From: Tropicibacter alexandrii | GTDB lineage: Bacteria > Pseudomonadota > Alphaproteobacteria > Rhodobacterales > Rhodobacteraceae | DNA length: 64,000 nucleotides | Direction of reading: 5' to 3' | NCBI RefSeq assembly: GCF_003667315.2 | Contig: NZ_RCTZ02000001.1 | Location: forward strand, 434,001 to 498,000 | In this document: piece after piece, positions 17,569 to 26,531 of the stretch | Layout of the letters: each line of letters begins with the position of its first letter | Position numbering within the stretch: the first letter of the stretch is position 1 | Position numbers and translations under genes: made by a program | The notes under the pieces: model-generated | What the model was told of the DNA's origin: nothing | Database searches by the model: none | Seen by the model: only the letters and a program-made list of their open reading frames with translations

Positions 17569-17581
17569 GCTGCATAGCAGC
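17569..17581. promoter_or_regulatory. GCTGC-ATA-GCAGC dyad upstream of the DUF1127 gene
   Basis: A perfect 5-bp inverted repeat with a 3-nt spacer, 90 bp before the DUF1127 start, inside a further overlapping dyad (ATGCA-ATTGC-TGCAT, 17561-17575). The core CTGC-N3-GCAG matches the operator described for the polyhydroxyalkanoate regulator PhaR in Paracoccus. Whether PhaR binds here is inference. The rest of the 17361-17669 gap holds no gene; I could not assign an RpoH-type promoter with confidence. Confidence 0.4.
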
Positions 17582-17669
17582 ATTGCCGATCCATCCATTG
17601 TGCAGGTGCAGCATTTCATCCATGTTTAGCGCAACCAGACGAAACGCAGCCAACCGAGGCAAGACGAAC

Positions 17670-17888
17670 ATGGCATACGCAACCAACATTCAGACCACCG
17701 CCCAGTCCGGGCTGGTCGCCCGCCTGAACGCCGCAATCGTTGCATTGCGGGCACACTCCGCGCGCCGCCGCGTCTACAAGGAAACGTTCCGTGAATTGTC
17801 GGCGTTGAGCAATCGCGAACTCTGCGACCTGGGTCTTTCCCGGTCCGAGATCCGCCGCGTGGCCTATCAGGCCGCTTACGAAGTTTAA
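17670..17888 (+). CDS. DUF1127 small RNA-binding-type protein (CcaF1-like)
   Basis: 72 residues, with a short disordered N-terminus and a C-terminal DUF1127 domain (FRELSALSNRELCDLGLSRSEIRRVAYQAAYE). It is Arg-rich (HSARRRVYKETFR), which fits nucleic-acid binding. In Rhodobacter sphaeroides the DUF1127 protein CcaF1 is encoded immediately upstream of the CcsR small RNAs, is co-transcribed with them, and takes part in their maturation and in RNA turnover. The same arrangement is seen here: the first stem-loop begins 12 nt after the stop. The ATG at 17670 is used because longer in-frame starts add a Cys/Pro-rich stretch foreign to the family. There is no other terminator before 18639, so gene and array probably share one transcript. 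Confidence 0.88.
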   Translation: MAYATNIQTTAQSGLVARLNAAIVALRAHSARRRVYKETFRELSALSNRELCDLGLSRSEIRRVAYQAAYEV

Positions 17889-17899
17889 GGTTTCGGACC

Positions 17900-17965
17900 G
17901 GGGCGCTCCTCCTCCCTGCCCCACCGGATCCCGGCGCCTCTCTCTTCTCCTCCCTGAGAGACGCC
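17900..17965 (+). ncRNA. CcsR-like unit 1 (two hairpins, most divergent)
   Basis: Hairpin A GGGGC/GCCCC (17900-17922) and hairpin B GGCGCCTCTC/GAGAGACGCC (17933-17965), the latter with one mismatch and the altered loop CTTCTCCTCCC. It lies directly after the DUF1127 stop. Stems and flanks are unlike units 3-7. Confidence 0.75.
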
Positions 17966-17997
17966 AACTTACACGGGACACCAGTCCCACACCGATA

Positions 17998-18069
17998 CAG
18001 GTCCTCTCCTCCTCCCTTTGAGGACCTGCATCAAAGCGGCGGCCCCTCCTCCTCCCTCGGGGTCGCCGC
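17998..18069 (+). ncRNA. CcsR-like unit 2
   Basis: Hairpin A CAGGTCCTC/GAGGACCTG (17998-18028) and hairpin B GCGGCGGCCCC/GGGGTCGCCGC (18036-18069). Both loops have CTCCTCCTCCC. A linker hairpin ACGC-gcaa-GCGT follows at 18084-18095. Confidence 0.85.
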
Positions 18070-18100
18070 GCACAGGACAACGGACGCGCAAGCGTTCAGA

Positions 18101-18175
18101 CATGTCGGTCCCTCTCCTCCTCCCTGGGGCTAACATGACAGCGGCGGCCCCTCTCCTCCTCCCTGGGGTCGCCGC
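18101..18175 (+). ncRNA. CcsR-like unit 3
   Basis: Hairpin A (18101-18137, starting CATGTCGGTCCC) and hairpin B GCGGCGGCCCC/GGGGTCGCCGC (18141-18175). It is followed by the linker hairpin GGGGC-aact-GCCCC (18186-18199). It resembles unit 6 closely; hairpin B is identical there. Confidence 0.85.
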
Positions 18176-18203
18176 ACCAGTTTCCGGGGCAACTGCCCCA
18201 GCT

Positions 18204-18278
18204 ATGTCGGGCCTCTCTCCTCCTCCCTGAGGTCCACATGATCGCGGCGGGTCCTCTCCTCCTCCCTGGACCCGCCGC
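18204..18278 (+). ncRNA. CcsR-like unit 4
   Basis: Hairpin A ATGTCGGGCCTC/GAGGTCCACAT (18204-18239) and hairpin B GCGGCGGGTCC/GGACCCGCCGC (18244-18278). It is identical to unit 7 except for one base in the last stem. The linker hairpin GGGC-ctagc-GCCC follows at 18290-18302. Confidence 0.85.
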
Positions 18279-18307
18279 ACAAGAACAACGGGCCTAGCGC
18301 CCAAAAG

Positions 18308-18382
18308 CATGTCGGGTCTCTCTCCTCCTCCCTGAGACCCACATGATCGCGACGGTGCCACTCCTCCTCCCGGCACCGTCGC
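18308..18382 (+). ncRNA. CcsR-like unit 5
   Basis: Hairpin A CATGTCGGGTCTC/GAGACCCACATG (18308-18345) and hairpin B GCGACGGTGCC/GGCACCGTCGC (18349-18382), whose loop is ACTCCTCCTCCC. The stem sequences are unique in the array but fully paired. The linker hairpin GGGGC-ctcgc-GCCCC is at 18393-18407. Confidence 0.85.
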
Positions 18383-18412
18383 ACCAGTTACCGGGGCCTC
18401 GCGCCCCACGAT

Positions 18413-18486
18413 ATGTCGGTCCCTCTCCTCCTCCCTGGGACTTGCATGACAGCGGCGGCCCCTCTCCTCCTCCCTGGGGTCGCCGC
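18413..18486 (+). ncRNA. CcsR-like unit 6
   Basis: Hairpin A ATGTCGGTCCC/GGGACTTGCAT (18413-18447) and hairpin B GCGGCGGCCCC/GGGGTCGCCGC (18452-18486). The linker hairpin GGGGC-aact-GCCCC at 18497-18510 is the same as after unit 3. Confidence 0.85.
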
Positions 18487-18514
18487 ACCAGTTTCCGGGG
18501 CAACTGCCCCAGCT

Positions 18515-18589
18515 ATGTCGGGCCTCTCTCCTCCTCCCTGAGGTCCACATGATCGCGGCGGGTCCTCTCCTCCTCCCTGGACCCGTCGC
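18515..18589 (+). ncRNA. CcsR-like unit 7
   Basis: Hairpin A ATGTCGGGCCTC/GAGGTCCACAT (18515-18550) and hairpin B GCGGCGGGTCC/GGACCCGTCGC (18555-18589). It is the duplicate of unit 4, displaced by 311 nt. A last single hairpin (18594-18626, GATACC...GGGGTATC, loop ACTCCTCCTCCC) follows before the terminator. Confidence 0.85.
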
Positions 18590-18638
18590 ACAAGATACCG
18601 AGCCCCACTCCTCCTCCCGGGGTATCGGAGAACTTGGG

Positions 18639-18667
18639 CCCCGGTGCGTGATGCGCCGGGGTTTTTT
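18639..18667 (+). terminator. Intrinsic terminator closing the DUF1127/small-RNA transcript
   Basis: CCCCGGTGC and GCGCCGGGG pair over 9 bp (one U-G wobble) around a 5-nt loop, followed by six T and CTT. It is the first strong terminator after the DUF1127 gene, which supports a single primary transcript of about 1 kb that would be processed into small RNAs. Confidence 0.9.
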
Positions 18668-18709
18668 CTTGGGTTGCATTCGGCAGGTCGGGCCCTTGAC
18701 AATGCACCC

Positions 18710-19018
18710 ATGATTTTCATCGAGCGCACCTACACCGTCGACGACACGGCGATGCCCTGCCGGTTCTTCAAACCCGAACCGGACCGCGGCGATTTCCTGT
18801 GTCGATATGAGGTTGACTGGCCCGACACCCCTTGGACCGGCGTAGGCAATGGGGTCGATACGGTTCAGGCGCTGCTGCTGGCGATGCAGGCCGCACATAT
18901 CCAGATGATCGTCCGCCGCGACGAGACCGGTGCGCGCCTACTGCTTGACGGGGAGGAGAATCTGGCCATGCCTTTGGCAGAGACCGTTCGCGACCTCGCG
19001 CCCATCAGCCGCGTTTGA
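18710..19018 (+). CDS. Small conserved protein, DUF6968-like
   Basis: 102 residues. It starts MIFIERTYTVDD and contains YEVDWPDTPWTGVGNG followed by VDTVQALLLAMQAAH. The layout (a beta-rich N-terminal half, then an aromatic/Gly turn before a QALLLAMQ helix) resembles the small DUF6968 family; this is pattern recall, not a search. No catalytic residues are evident. A possible promoter element TTGACA lies 20 bp upstream of the ATG, immediately after the small-RNA terminator, so the gene is probably transcribed independently of the array. Confidence 0.6.
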   Translation: MIFIERTYTVDDTAMPCRFFKPEPDRGDFLCRYEVDWPDTPWTGVGNGVDTVQALLLAMQAAHIQMIVRRDETGARLLLDGEENLAMPLAETVRDLAPISRV

Positions 19019-19148
19019 CGAGACGTGCGGGCGTTGGGGACCTTTGCGGGTTTCGCCTTTGCTGAGGCTCAGGCGACCGGCTGGGGGGCGTTGCCCGTAG
19101 ACGTGCCCCCTAATAGCTGAAGGGCGGACCATCGGCCCGCCCCCCTCG

Positions 19149-19421
19149 TCACTGCAATCGGCGACCCGCGCGACCACCCCGCCGTACCGGGCTGACGACC
19201 CTGTCCAACGCGACCTCGGTCAGCATCACCAGAAAGGCCTTGGCCGCGCGGCTGTGGCGACACCCGCCCGGCACCTCGTCCAGCGCATCGCGCGCCGCGC
19301 GCGCCGGGCTGGCGCCGGTCGGCAGGGTGAACACCCATTCCAGAAACCCCTCACGCGCCGCGACCTCGGCGCGCATGTCACTGACCTCTTGCAATCCGTC
19401 TACGATCTTCATGGCGGGCAT
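19149..19421 (-). CDS. Unidentified 90-residue protein under a cobalamin riboswitch
   Basis: 90 residues starting MPAMKIVDGLQEVSD. It is mainly helical and Arg/Ala-rich (EVAAREGFLEWVF, ARAARDALDEV, HSRAAKAFLVMLTEV), with no membrane span, no signal peptide and no metal motif. The ATG at 19421 is chosen over the in-frame ATG at 19412 because AGGAG then sits 9 nt upstream. About 107 nt separate it from a cobalamin riboswitch on the same strand, and no other gene lies between, so its expression should respond to B12. I do not recognise it. It is unlike CbtB, BtuB, MetE or NrdJ, the usual targets. It could be a small regulatory or adaptor protein (inference). Confidence 0.65.
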   Translation of the reverse strand: MPAMKIVDGLQEVSDMRAEVAAREGFLEWVFTLPTGASPARAARDALDEVPGGCRHSRAAKAFLVMLTEVALDRVVSPVRRGGRAGRRLQ

Positions 19422-19528
19422 CTTGCCGCGCTCCTTTCCCTCTGCGCCCCGCAGAGTTACGGGCGACGGCACAGGGCAAGGCAAAGCGACACGCAAAGCC
19501 CCCTCCCGCCCGCCGCAGGTGGACATTC

Positions 19529-19716
19529 GTGCCAAGGCTGGTTTCCGGACTTGGCGGGCGGGCCGGTGGCCCATTATGTCACGCACCTTCCCAAGACCCT
19601 TGGTCTCAGTGGCATCCGCGTGACGCCCATCCTTACCGTTGCGGGGGCAGTGCCGGACTTTCACCGGCTTCCCAATTCTCCACCCTTTCGGGTGGCACCC
19701 TGACGAGTCGGACGCT
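19529..19716 (-). ncRNA. Cobalamin (B12) riboswitch
   Basis: On the minus strand the conserved core reads GGGAAGCCGGTGAAAGTCC, then GGCACTGCCCCCGCAACGG and TAAGG, which is the B12-box region of cobalamin riboswitches. The 5' part (CAGGGTGCC, a CACCC-gaaa-GGGTG hairpin) and the 3' end (AGTCCGGAAACCAGCC) also fit the consensus. The length of about 188 nt is typical. The downstream gene is the small ORF at 19149-19421. Regulation is probably repressive in B12 and translational, since I see no T-run terminator in the 107-nt leader, but the mechanism is inference. The + strand side of the 19422-19832 gap holds nothing else visible. Confidence 0.92.
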
Positions 19717-19832
19717 ACCGCAGCGCGAAACGCCCCGCCAGACCGAAAACGACACCTTGCCGCCACCCGCGCCCCTTCCCCTTTGGCCCCCCATTCGCTA
19801 GACGACAGGCAAGAGAACAAGAGGATCGCCCG

Positions 19833-22910
<3,078 letters not shown>

Positions 22911-22917
22911 ACCTGAA

Positions 22918-22943
22918 GTAGGATGGGTGATCACCCATCCTAC
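22918..22943. repeat. 26-bp perfect palindrome, copy 1 (valS-hisF)
   Basis: Arm GTAGGATGGGTGA followed by its exact complement TCACCCATCCTAC. The same 26 bp occur at 24440-24465, 32291-32316 and 56416-56441, and a variant lies at 55734-55759. As RNA it would be a very stable hairpin on either strand, so it could act as a transcript end or stabiliser. Confidence 0.9.
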
Positions 22944-22969
22944 CTTTGTGCAGCGCGGAAGGACACGGC

Positions 22970-23731
22970 ATGCTCAAGACCCGCATCATCCCCTGCCTCG
23001 ACGTGGCCGATGGCCGTGTCGTCAAAGGTGTGAACTTCGTCGATCTGGTCGATGCCGGTGACCCGGTCGACGCTGCCCGCGCCTATGATGCGGCCGGTGC
23101 GGACGAGATCTGTTTCCTCGACATCCACGCCACCCACGAAAACCGCGGCACCATGTTCGAAGTGGTCACCCGCACCGCCGAACAGTGCTTCATCCCGCTG
23201 ACCGTGGGCGGCGGCGTGCGCACCGTCGCCGATGTGCGCGCCCTGCTGCTGGCGGGCGCCGACAAGGTCAGCTTTAACTCCGCCGCCGTGGCCAACCCCG
23301 ACGTGCTGCGCGAGGCCTCGGACCAGTTCGGCAGCCAGTGCATCGTCTGCGCCATCGACGCCAAGACAGTGTCCCCCGGCAAATGGGAAATCTTCACCCA
23401 TGGCGGGCGCAAGCCCACCGGCATCGACGCGGTCGAATTTGCCGTGAAGGTTGCCGAAAAAGGCGCCGGGGAAATCTTGCTGACCTCGATGGATCGCGAC
23501 GGGACCAAGGCGGGCTTCAACTTGCCCCTGACCCGCGCCATTGCCGATGCGGTCGATATCCCGGTGATCGCTTCGGGCGGGGTCGGCAATCTCGACCACC
23601 TCGTCGAGGGCGTGACAGAGGGCCACGCCTCTGCCGTGCTGGCCGCGTCGATCTTTCACTTTGGCACCTACACCATCGCCGAGGCCAAGGCTCACATGGC
23701 CGCAGCCGGCGTGCACGTCCGCCCATGCTGA
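22970..23731 (+). CDS. hisF: Imidazole glycerol phosphate synthase cyclase subunit
   Basis: 253 residues, a TIM barrel. It takes ammonia from HisH glutaminase and converts PRFAR to imidazole-glycerol phosphate and AICAR. The catalytic aspartates are in [15 protein letters not shown] (Asp11 position) and CAIDAKTV (Asp130 position). Phosphate-binding loops are LTVGGGVRT and VIASGGVGN. The ATG at 22970 gives the family-typical [11 protein letters not shown]; the longer in-frame start runs into the upstream palindrome. The C-terminus overlaps the next ORF by 7 bp, and hisE follows, so this is the distal end of a histidine operon without hisH/hisA in the window. Confidence 0.96.
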   Translation: MLKTRIIPCLDVADGRVVKGVNFVDLVDAGDPVDAARAYDAAGADEICFLDIHATHENRGTMFEVVTRTAEQCFIPLTVGGGVRTVADVRALLLAGADKVSFNSAAVANPDVLREASDQFGSQCIVCAIDAKTVSPGKWEIFTHGGRKPTGIDAVEFAVKVAEKGAGEILLTSMDRDGTKAGFNLPLTRAIADAVDIPVIASGGVGNLDHLVEGVTEGHASAVLAASIFHFGTYTIAEAKAHMAAAGVHVRPC

Positions 23732-24132
23732 GCGACGGGTCGGACGTCACCGTCGAGGAAGGCGAGGTCGAGGAAACGGCCTGCAAATGCTGCGGTGCGC
23801 CGACAACGGTGGTCAACGGCTTCCTGCGCGCCGGGGCGTATCACGCGGGCTGGTACACGGTCGGCGTGACGCTGAACGCGCCCGGCCACCTGCCTCTGCT
23901 CAGGCTCTATATCGGCGATTGGGGGGCCGAGGCCGGCCCGCGGGAACGCTGGGGCTTTCGCATCGGGATCGACAGCGACGGTCCTCAACTGGTCGACTGG
24001 CCCGACGCCGACAAGGCGGAAGCCGCGCCGGTCTTCACGCCGCTGGACCGCGCGCAGGTGCTGGGCACCCCGATGGAGCCGCAGATATTCACCTTGGTCG
24101 ATGCCATACTGACACAGGACAGCCGCCTATGA
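23725..24132 (+). CDS. Hypothetical protein between hisF and hisE, CxCC motif
   Basis: 135 residues. Near the N-terminus is [16 protein letters not shown], a CxCCG motif suggestive of a metal site or redox centre, though only three clustered Cys are present. The rest is beta-rich with several Trp ([30 protein letters not shown]). It overlaps hisF by 7 bp and hisE by 4 bp, so it is co-translated with them. I do not recognise a characterised family. Its place in the his operon could mean a link to histidine synthesis, or be historical. Coupling at both ends makes it very likely to be a real gene. Confidence 0.75.
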   Translation: MLSDGSDVTVEEGEVEETACKCCGAPTTVVNGFLRAGAYHAGWYTVGVTLNAPGHLPLLRLYIGDWGAEAGPRERWGFRIGIDSDGPQLVDWPDADKAEAAPVFTPLDRAQVLGTPMEPQIFTLVDAILTQDSRL

Positions 24133-24443
24133 CTTTGGAAGAGCTCGAAAAGATCGTCGCCGCACGTTCCGAGGCCTCGCCCGAGGATAGCTGGACCGCG
24201 AAACTTTTGGCCAAGGGACCGGAAAAATGCGCCGAGAAATTCGGCGAGGAAGCGGTCGAGGCGATCATCGAAGCGGTGAAGAACGACCCCGATAAGCTCG
24301 CCTCCGAGGCGGCGGACGTGCTGTTTCATCTGCTCGTGATGTTGCGGTCGCGCGGCGTGACGGTGGCGCAGGTGATGGCCGTTCTGGCGGCGCGGCAATC
24401 GCAATCGGGCCTCGCGGAAAAGGCGGCGCGCGCCCAAAAGTAG
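24129..24443 (+). CDS. hisE: Phosphoribosyl-ATP pyrophosphatase
   Basis: 104 residues, all-alpha MazG-like fold. It carries out the second step of histidine synthesis: PR-ATP to PR-AMP plus pyrophosphate. Visible motifs are SWTAKLLAKGPEKCAEKFGEEAVE (Mg-binding Glu residues of the family) and ASEAADVLFHLLVML. The start overlaps the preceding stop by 4 bp. The stop codon TAG is bases 2-4 of the second copy of the 26-bp palindrome, so insertion of that element probably defined the present C-terminus (KAARAQK). Confidence 0.94.
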   Translation: MTLEELEKIVAARSEASPEDSWTAKLLAKGPEKCAEKFGEEAVEAIIEAVKNDPDKLASEAADVLFHLLVMLRSRGVTVAQVMAVLAARQSQSGLAEKAARAQK

Positions 24444-24465
24444 GATGGGTGATCACCCATCCTAC
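24440..24465. repeat. 26-bp perfect palindrome, copy 2 (overlaps the hisE stop)
   Basis: Identical to the copy at 22918-22943 (arm GTAGGATGGGTGA). It starts one base before the hisE stop codon and supplies that stop. It is placed to form the 3' end of the his transcript. Confidence 0.9.
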
Positions 24466-24518
24466 CTAGACCTGCCCGAAGATCGCGCCATAGTCCTCTG
24501 AAAGCAGGAGGGCGGCAC

Positions 24519-25184
24519 ATGACGCGCAAGGGCAATCGGGTATTCGGCATCGTCGGACTGGGCAATTTCGGGCGCACCGTGGCGACCGAATTGCAGCGGT
24601 TCGGCAACCATGTCATCGGCATCGACATCTCGGAAAAGCGCGTGTCGGCGCTGGCCGAGACCATCAGCCAGGCGATGATCGTCGATGCTTCGGATGATGC
24701 CGCGCTGCGCGAGGCCGGGCTCGATCAATGCGACATGGCGCTGGTCGCCATGGGGGCCAACCTCGAAAGCTCGATCCTCGCCTCGATCAACCTCAAACTC
24801 ATCGGCGTGCCCGAGGTCTGGGCCAAGGCCACGACCCGCACGCATCACCGCATCCTGTCGCGGCTGGGCGTCGACCGGGTCATCCACCCCGAGGTCGAGA
24901 TGGGCCAGCACATCGCGCAGGTTCTGCACAATCCGCTGGTGCGCGACTATGTCAGCCTCGGCAACGGCTATCACGTGGTCAATTTCCGCATCCCCGAAAG
25001 CCTCGAAGGGCAGCGCCTGTCCGACCTGCCCCATGGCGAAAAGTTCAACCTGCGCTGCATCGGCGTCATGCGCGGCACCGATTTCATCGCACAGGACGGC
25101 AGCGACTGTGCCCTGCAATGCGACGACCTCGTGCTGCTTCTGGGCAAGCGCGACGACCTGCGCAGCTTCGCGGCGAGCCTGTGA
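24519..25184 (+). CDS. trkA: TrkA/KtrA-type potassium channel regulatory subunit
   Basis: 221 residues. The N-terminal RCK_N Rossmann domain begins VFGIVGLGNFGRTVATEL (GxGxxG nucleotide-binding loop), with VDASDDAALREAGL following, and the C-terminal TrkA_C domain covers about residues 135-221. With a single RCK domain set it is KtrA-like rather than the double-length E. coli TrkA. It is a cytosolic ring protein that gates the membrane subunit in response to ATP/ADP or NAD(H). The stop overlaps the start of the trkH-like gene by one base (TGATG), so subunits are made together. Confidence 0.9.
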   Translation: MTRKGNRVFGIVGLGNFGRTVATELQRFGNHVIGIDISEKRVSALAETISQAMIVDASDDAALREAGLDQCDMALVAMGANLESSILASINLKLIGVPEVWAKATTRTHHRILSRLGVDRVIHPEVEMGQHIAQVLHNPLVRDYVSLGNGYHVVNFRIPESLEGQRLSDLPHGEKFNLRCIGVMRGTDFIAQDGSDCALQCDDLVLLLGKRDDLRSFAASL

Positions 25185-26527
25185 TGCGCCGCTTCGTCCT
25201 GCGTCTGCTGGACCCGATGCGCAGCCCGAGGATACCGCCGCCCGCCGTGCTGGCGCTTTTCTACCTTGGGCTGATCATCATCGGAGCCGTGCTGTTGGCG
25301 CTGCCAGCCAGCCATCATGGCGCGGTCGGCTTGCGCGAGGCGATCTTTACCTCGACCTCGGCGGTCACGGTCACGGGCCTGTCGCTGGTCGATACCGGCA
25401 GCGCCTTCACCCCGTTCGGGCAGGCGGTGATCATGCTATTGATCCAGTTGGGCGGGCTGGGCTTGATGACCTTCGCGGTGCTGGTCTTTCTGGCGCTGGG
25501 AATTCCGGTCGGAATGCCCCACCGCCTGATACTGCGCGAGGACCTGAACCAGACCTCGCTGTCGAAGGTGACCAGCCTTGCGCGCCACGTTTTGAAGGTC
25601 TCGCTGCTGTGCGAGGCGGTGGGCGCCGCACTGCTCTGCCTCGTCTTCGTGCCCGAATTCGGACTGGCCGGGCTGTGGCAGGCGGTCTTCCACGCGGTTT
25701 CGGCCTTCAACAATGCGGGCTTTGCGCTGTTTCCCGACAGCCTCAGCCGATATGTCGGCAACCCGATCATCAACCTGACCATCCCGGCGCTGTTCATGAT
25801 CGGCGGGCTGGGCTTTATCGTACTGACCGATCTGCACGATAAGCGCCGCTGGCAAGGGCTGACCCTGCATTCCAAGCTGATGCTACTGGGCACGCTGATC
25901 CTGACGATCTGGGGCGCGCTGATGGTCGGCCTGCTGGAATGGTCCAACCCAGCGACGCTGGGCGCCCTGCCCCTGCCCGACCGATTTTGGGCGGCGTGGT
26001 TTCAGGGCGTGACGCCGCGCACCGCCGGGTTCAACACCATCGACACGGGCGGGATGCACGATGCCACCTCGCTTGTGACCATGCTCTTGATGCTTGTCGG
26101 GGCCGGGCCGACATCGACCGCGGGCGGGATCAAGGTCACGACGCTGTTCGTTCTGATCCTCGCCACGGTCGCCTTCTTTCGCAGACAACAGACGCTGCAT
26201 GCCTTTGGCCGGTCGCTGGGGCTGGAGGAAGTGCTCAAGGTCATGGCCCTGACGACCCTGTCCTTGCTGCTGGTGCTGTCGGGGATCTTCGTGATCTCGA
26301 TCTCGCATGACGGCGATTTTCTGGATCTGACCTTCGAGGTCACCTCGGCCTTTGGCACGGTCGGCCTGTCGCGCGGGGCGACGGCGCAGTTGGACGGGGT
26401 CGGGCTGGCGGTGATCATGGCGATCATGTTCGTGGGCCGGGTCGGGCCGCTGACCATCGGGTTCTTTCTGGCCACCCGCAGCACGCCGCGCGTGCGCTAC
26501 CCGTCGGGTCAAATCTATCTCGGCTGA
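25184..26527 (+). CDS. trkH: TrkH/KtrB-type potassium uptake membrane subunit
   Basis: 447 residues, about 8-10 membrane helices in four M1-P-M2 repeats. Pore-loop segments with the conserved Gly are visible: TSTSAVTVTGLS (about residue 65), VSAFNNAGFAL (about 185), TPRTAGFNT (about 280) and TSAFGTVGLS (about 392). It mediates K+ (possibly Na+-coupled) uptake. The ATG at 25184 overlaps the trkA stop; a much longer in-frame extension is antisense-free but is only a shadow of trkA. The convergent CoA-binding gene ends 5 bp after the stop. Confidence 0.92.
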   Translation: MRRFVLRLLDPMRSPRIPPPAVLALFYLGLIIIGAVLLALPASHHGAVGLREAIFTSTSAVTVTGLSLVDTGSAFTPFGQAVIMLLIQLGGLGLMTFAVLVFLALGIPVGMPHRLILREDLNQTSLSKVTSLARHVLKVSLLCEAVGAALLCLVFVPEFGLAGLWQAVFHAVSAFNNAGFALFPDSLSRYVGNPIINLTIPALFMIGGLGFIVLTDLHDKRRWQGLTLHSKLMLLGTLILTIWGALMVGLLEWSNPATLGALPLPDRFWAAWFQGVTPRTAGFNTIDTGGMHDATSLVTMLLMLVGAGPTSTAGGIKVTTLFVLILATVAFFRRQQTLHAFGRSLGLEEVLKVMALTTLSLLLVLSGIFVISISHDGDFLDLTFEVTSAFGTVGLSRGATAQLDGVGLAVIMAIMFVGRVGPLTIGFFLATRSTPRVRYPSGQIYLG

Positions 26528-26531
26528 GCCC

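Larger units (their letters stand above)
17900..18626 (+). ncRNA. Expanded CcsR/cuckoo-type small-RNA array: 15 stem-loops with anti-Shine-Dalgarno loops
   Basis: Fifteen consecutive hairpins, each with the loop core CTCCTCCTCCC (the second has CTTCTCCTCCC): 17900-17922, 17933-17965, 17998-18028, 18036-18069, 18101-18137, 18141-18175, 18204-18239, 18244-18278, 18308-18345, 18349-18382, 18413-18447, 18452-18486, 18515-18550, 18555-18589, 18594-18626. Stems differ but stay paired by compensatory change (CGGCCCC/GGGGTCG, CGGGTCC/GGACCCG, CGGTGCC/GGCACCG), so selection is on RNA structure. The loop CUCCUCC is the sequence of the 16S rRNA anti-Shine-Dalgarno and can pair with GGAGG in mRNAs. Hairpins come in pairs of about 103 nt per unit. 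The CcsR family (conserved CCUCCUCCC motif stress-induced RNAs) has this structure and position after a DUF1127 gene. The number of hairpins is the unusual feature. Confidence 0.92.

Noticed and set aside
17900-18626. The regular repeats could be read as a CRISPR array.
   Set aside because: The conserved part is only the 11-nt loop core, flanked by stems that vary and pair with each other. There is no constant repeat of 24-40 bp, no uniform unique spacers and no cas gene.
18018-18729. Open frames through the stem-loop array, such as Leu-Leu-Pro-rich peptides on + and REEER-type repeats on -.
   Set aside because: They are only the translation of CTCCTCCTCCC or its complement. Frames are broken, lack ribosome-binding sites, and the stem covariation shows RNA-level selection.
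24728-25183. A long upstream extension of the trkH frame (150 extra codons).
   Set aside because: It lies entirely inside trkA in another frame, and the ATG at 25184 overlapping the trkA stop matches the family start.
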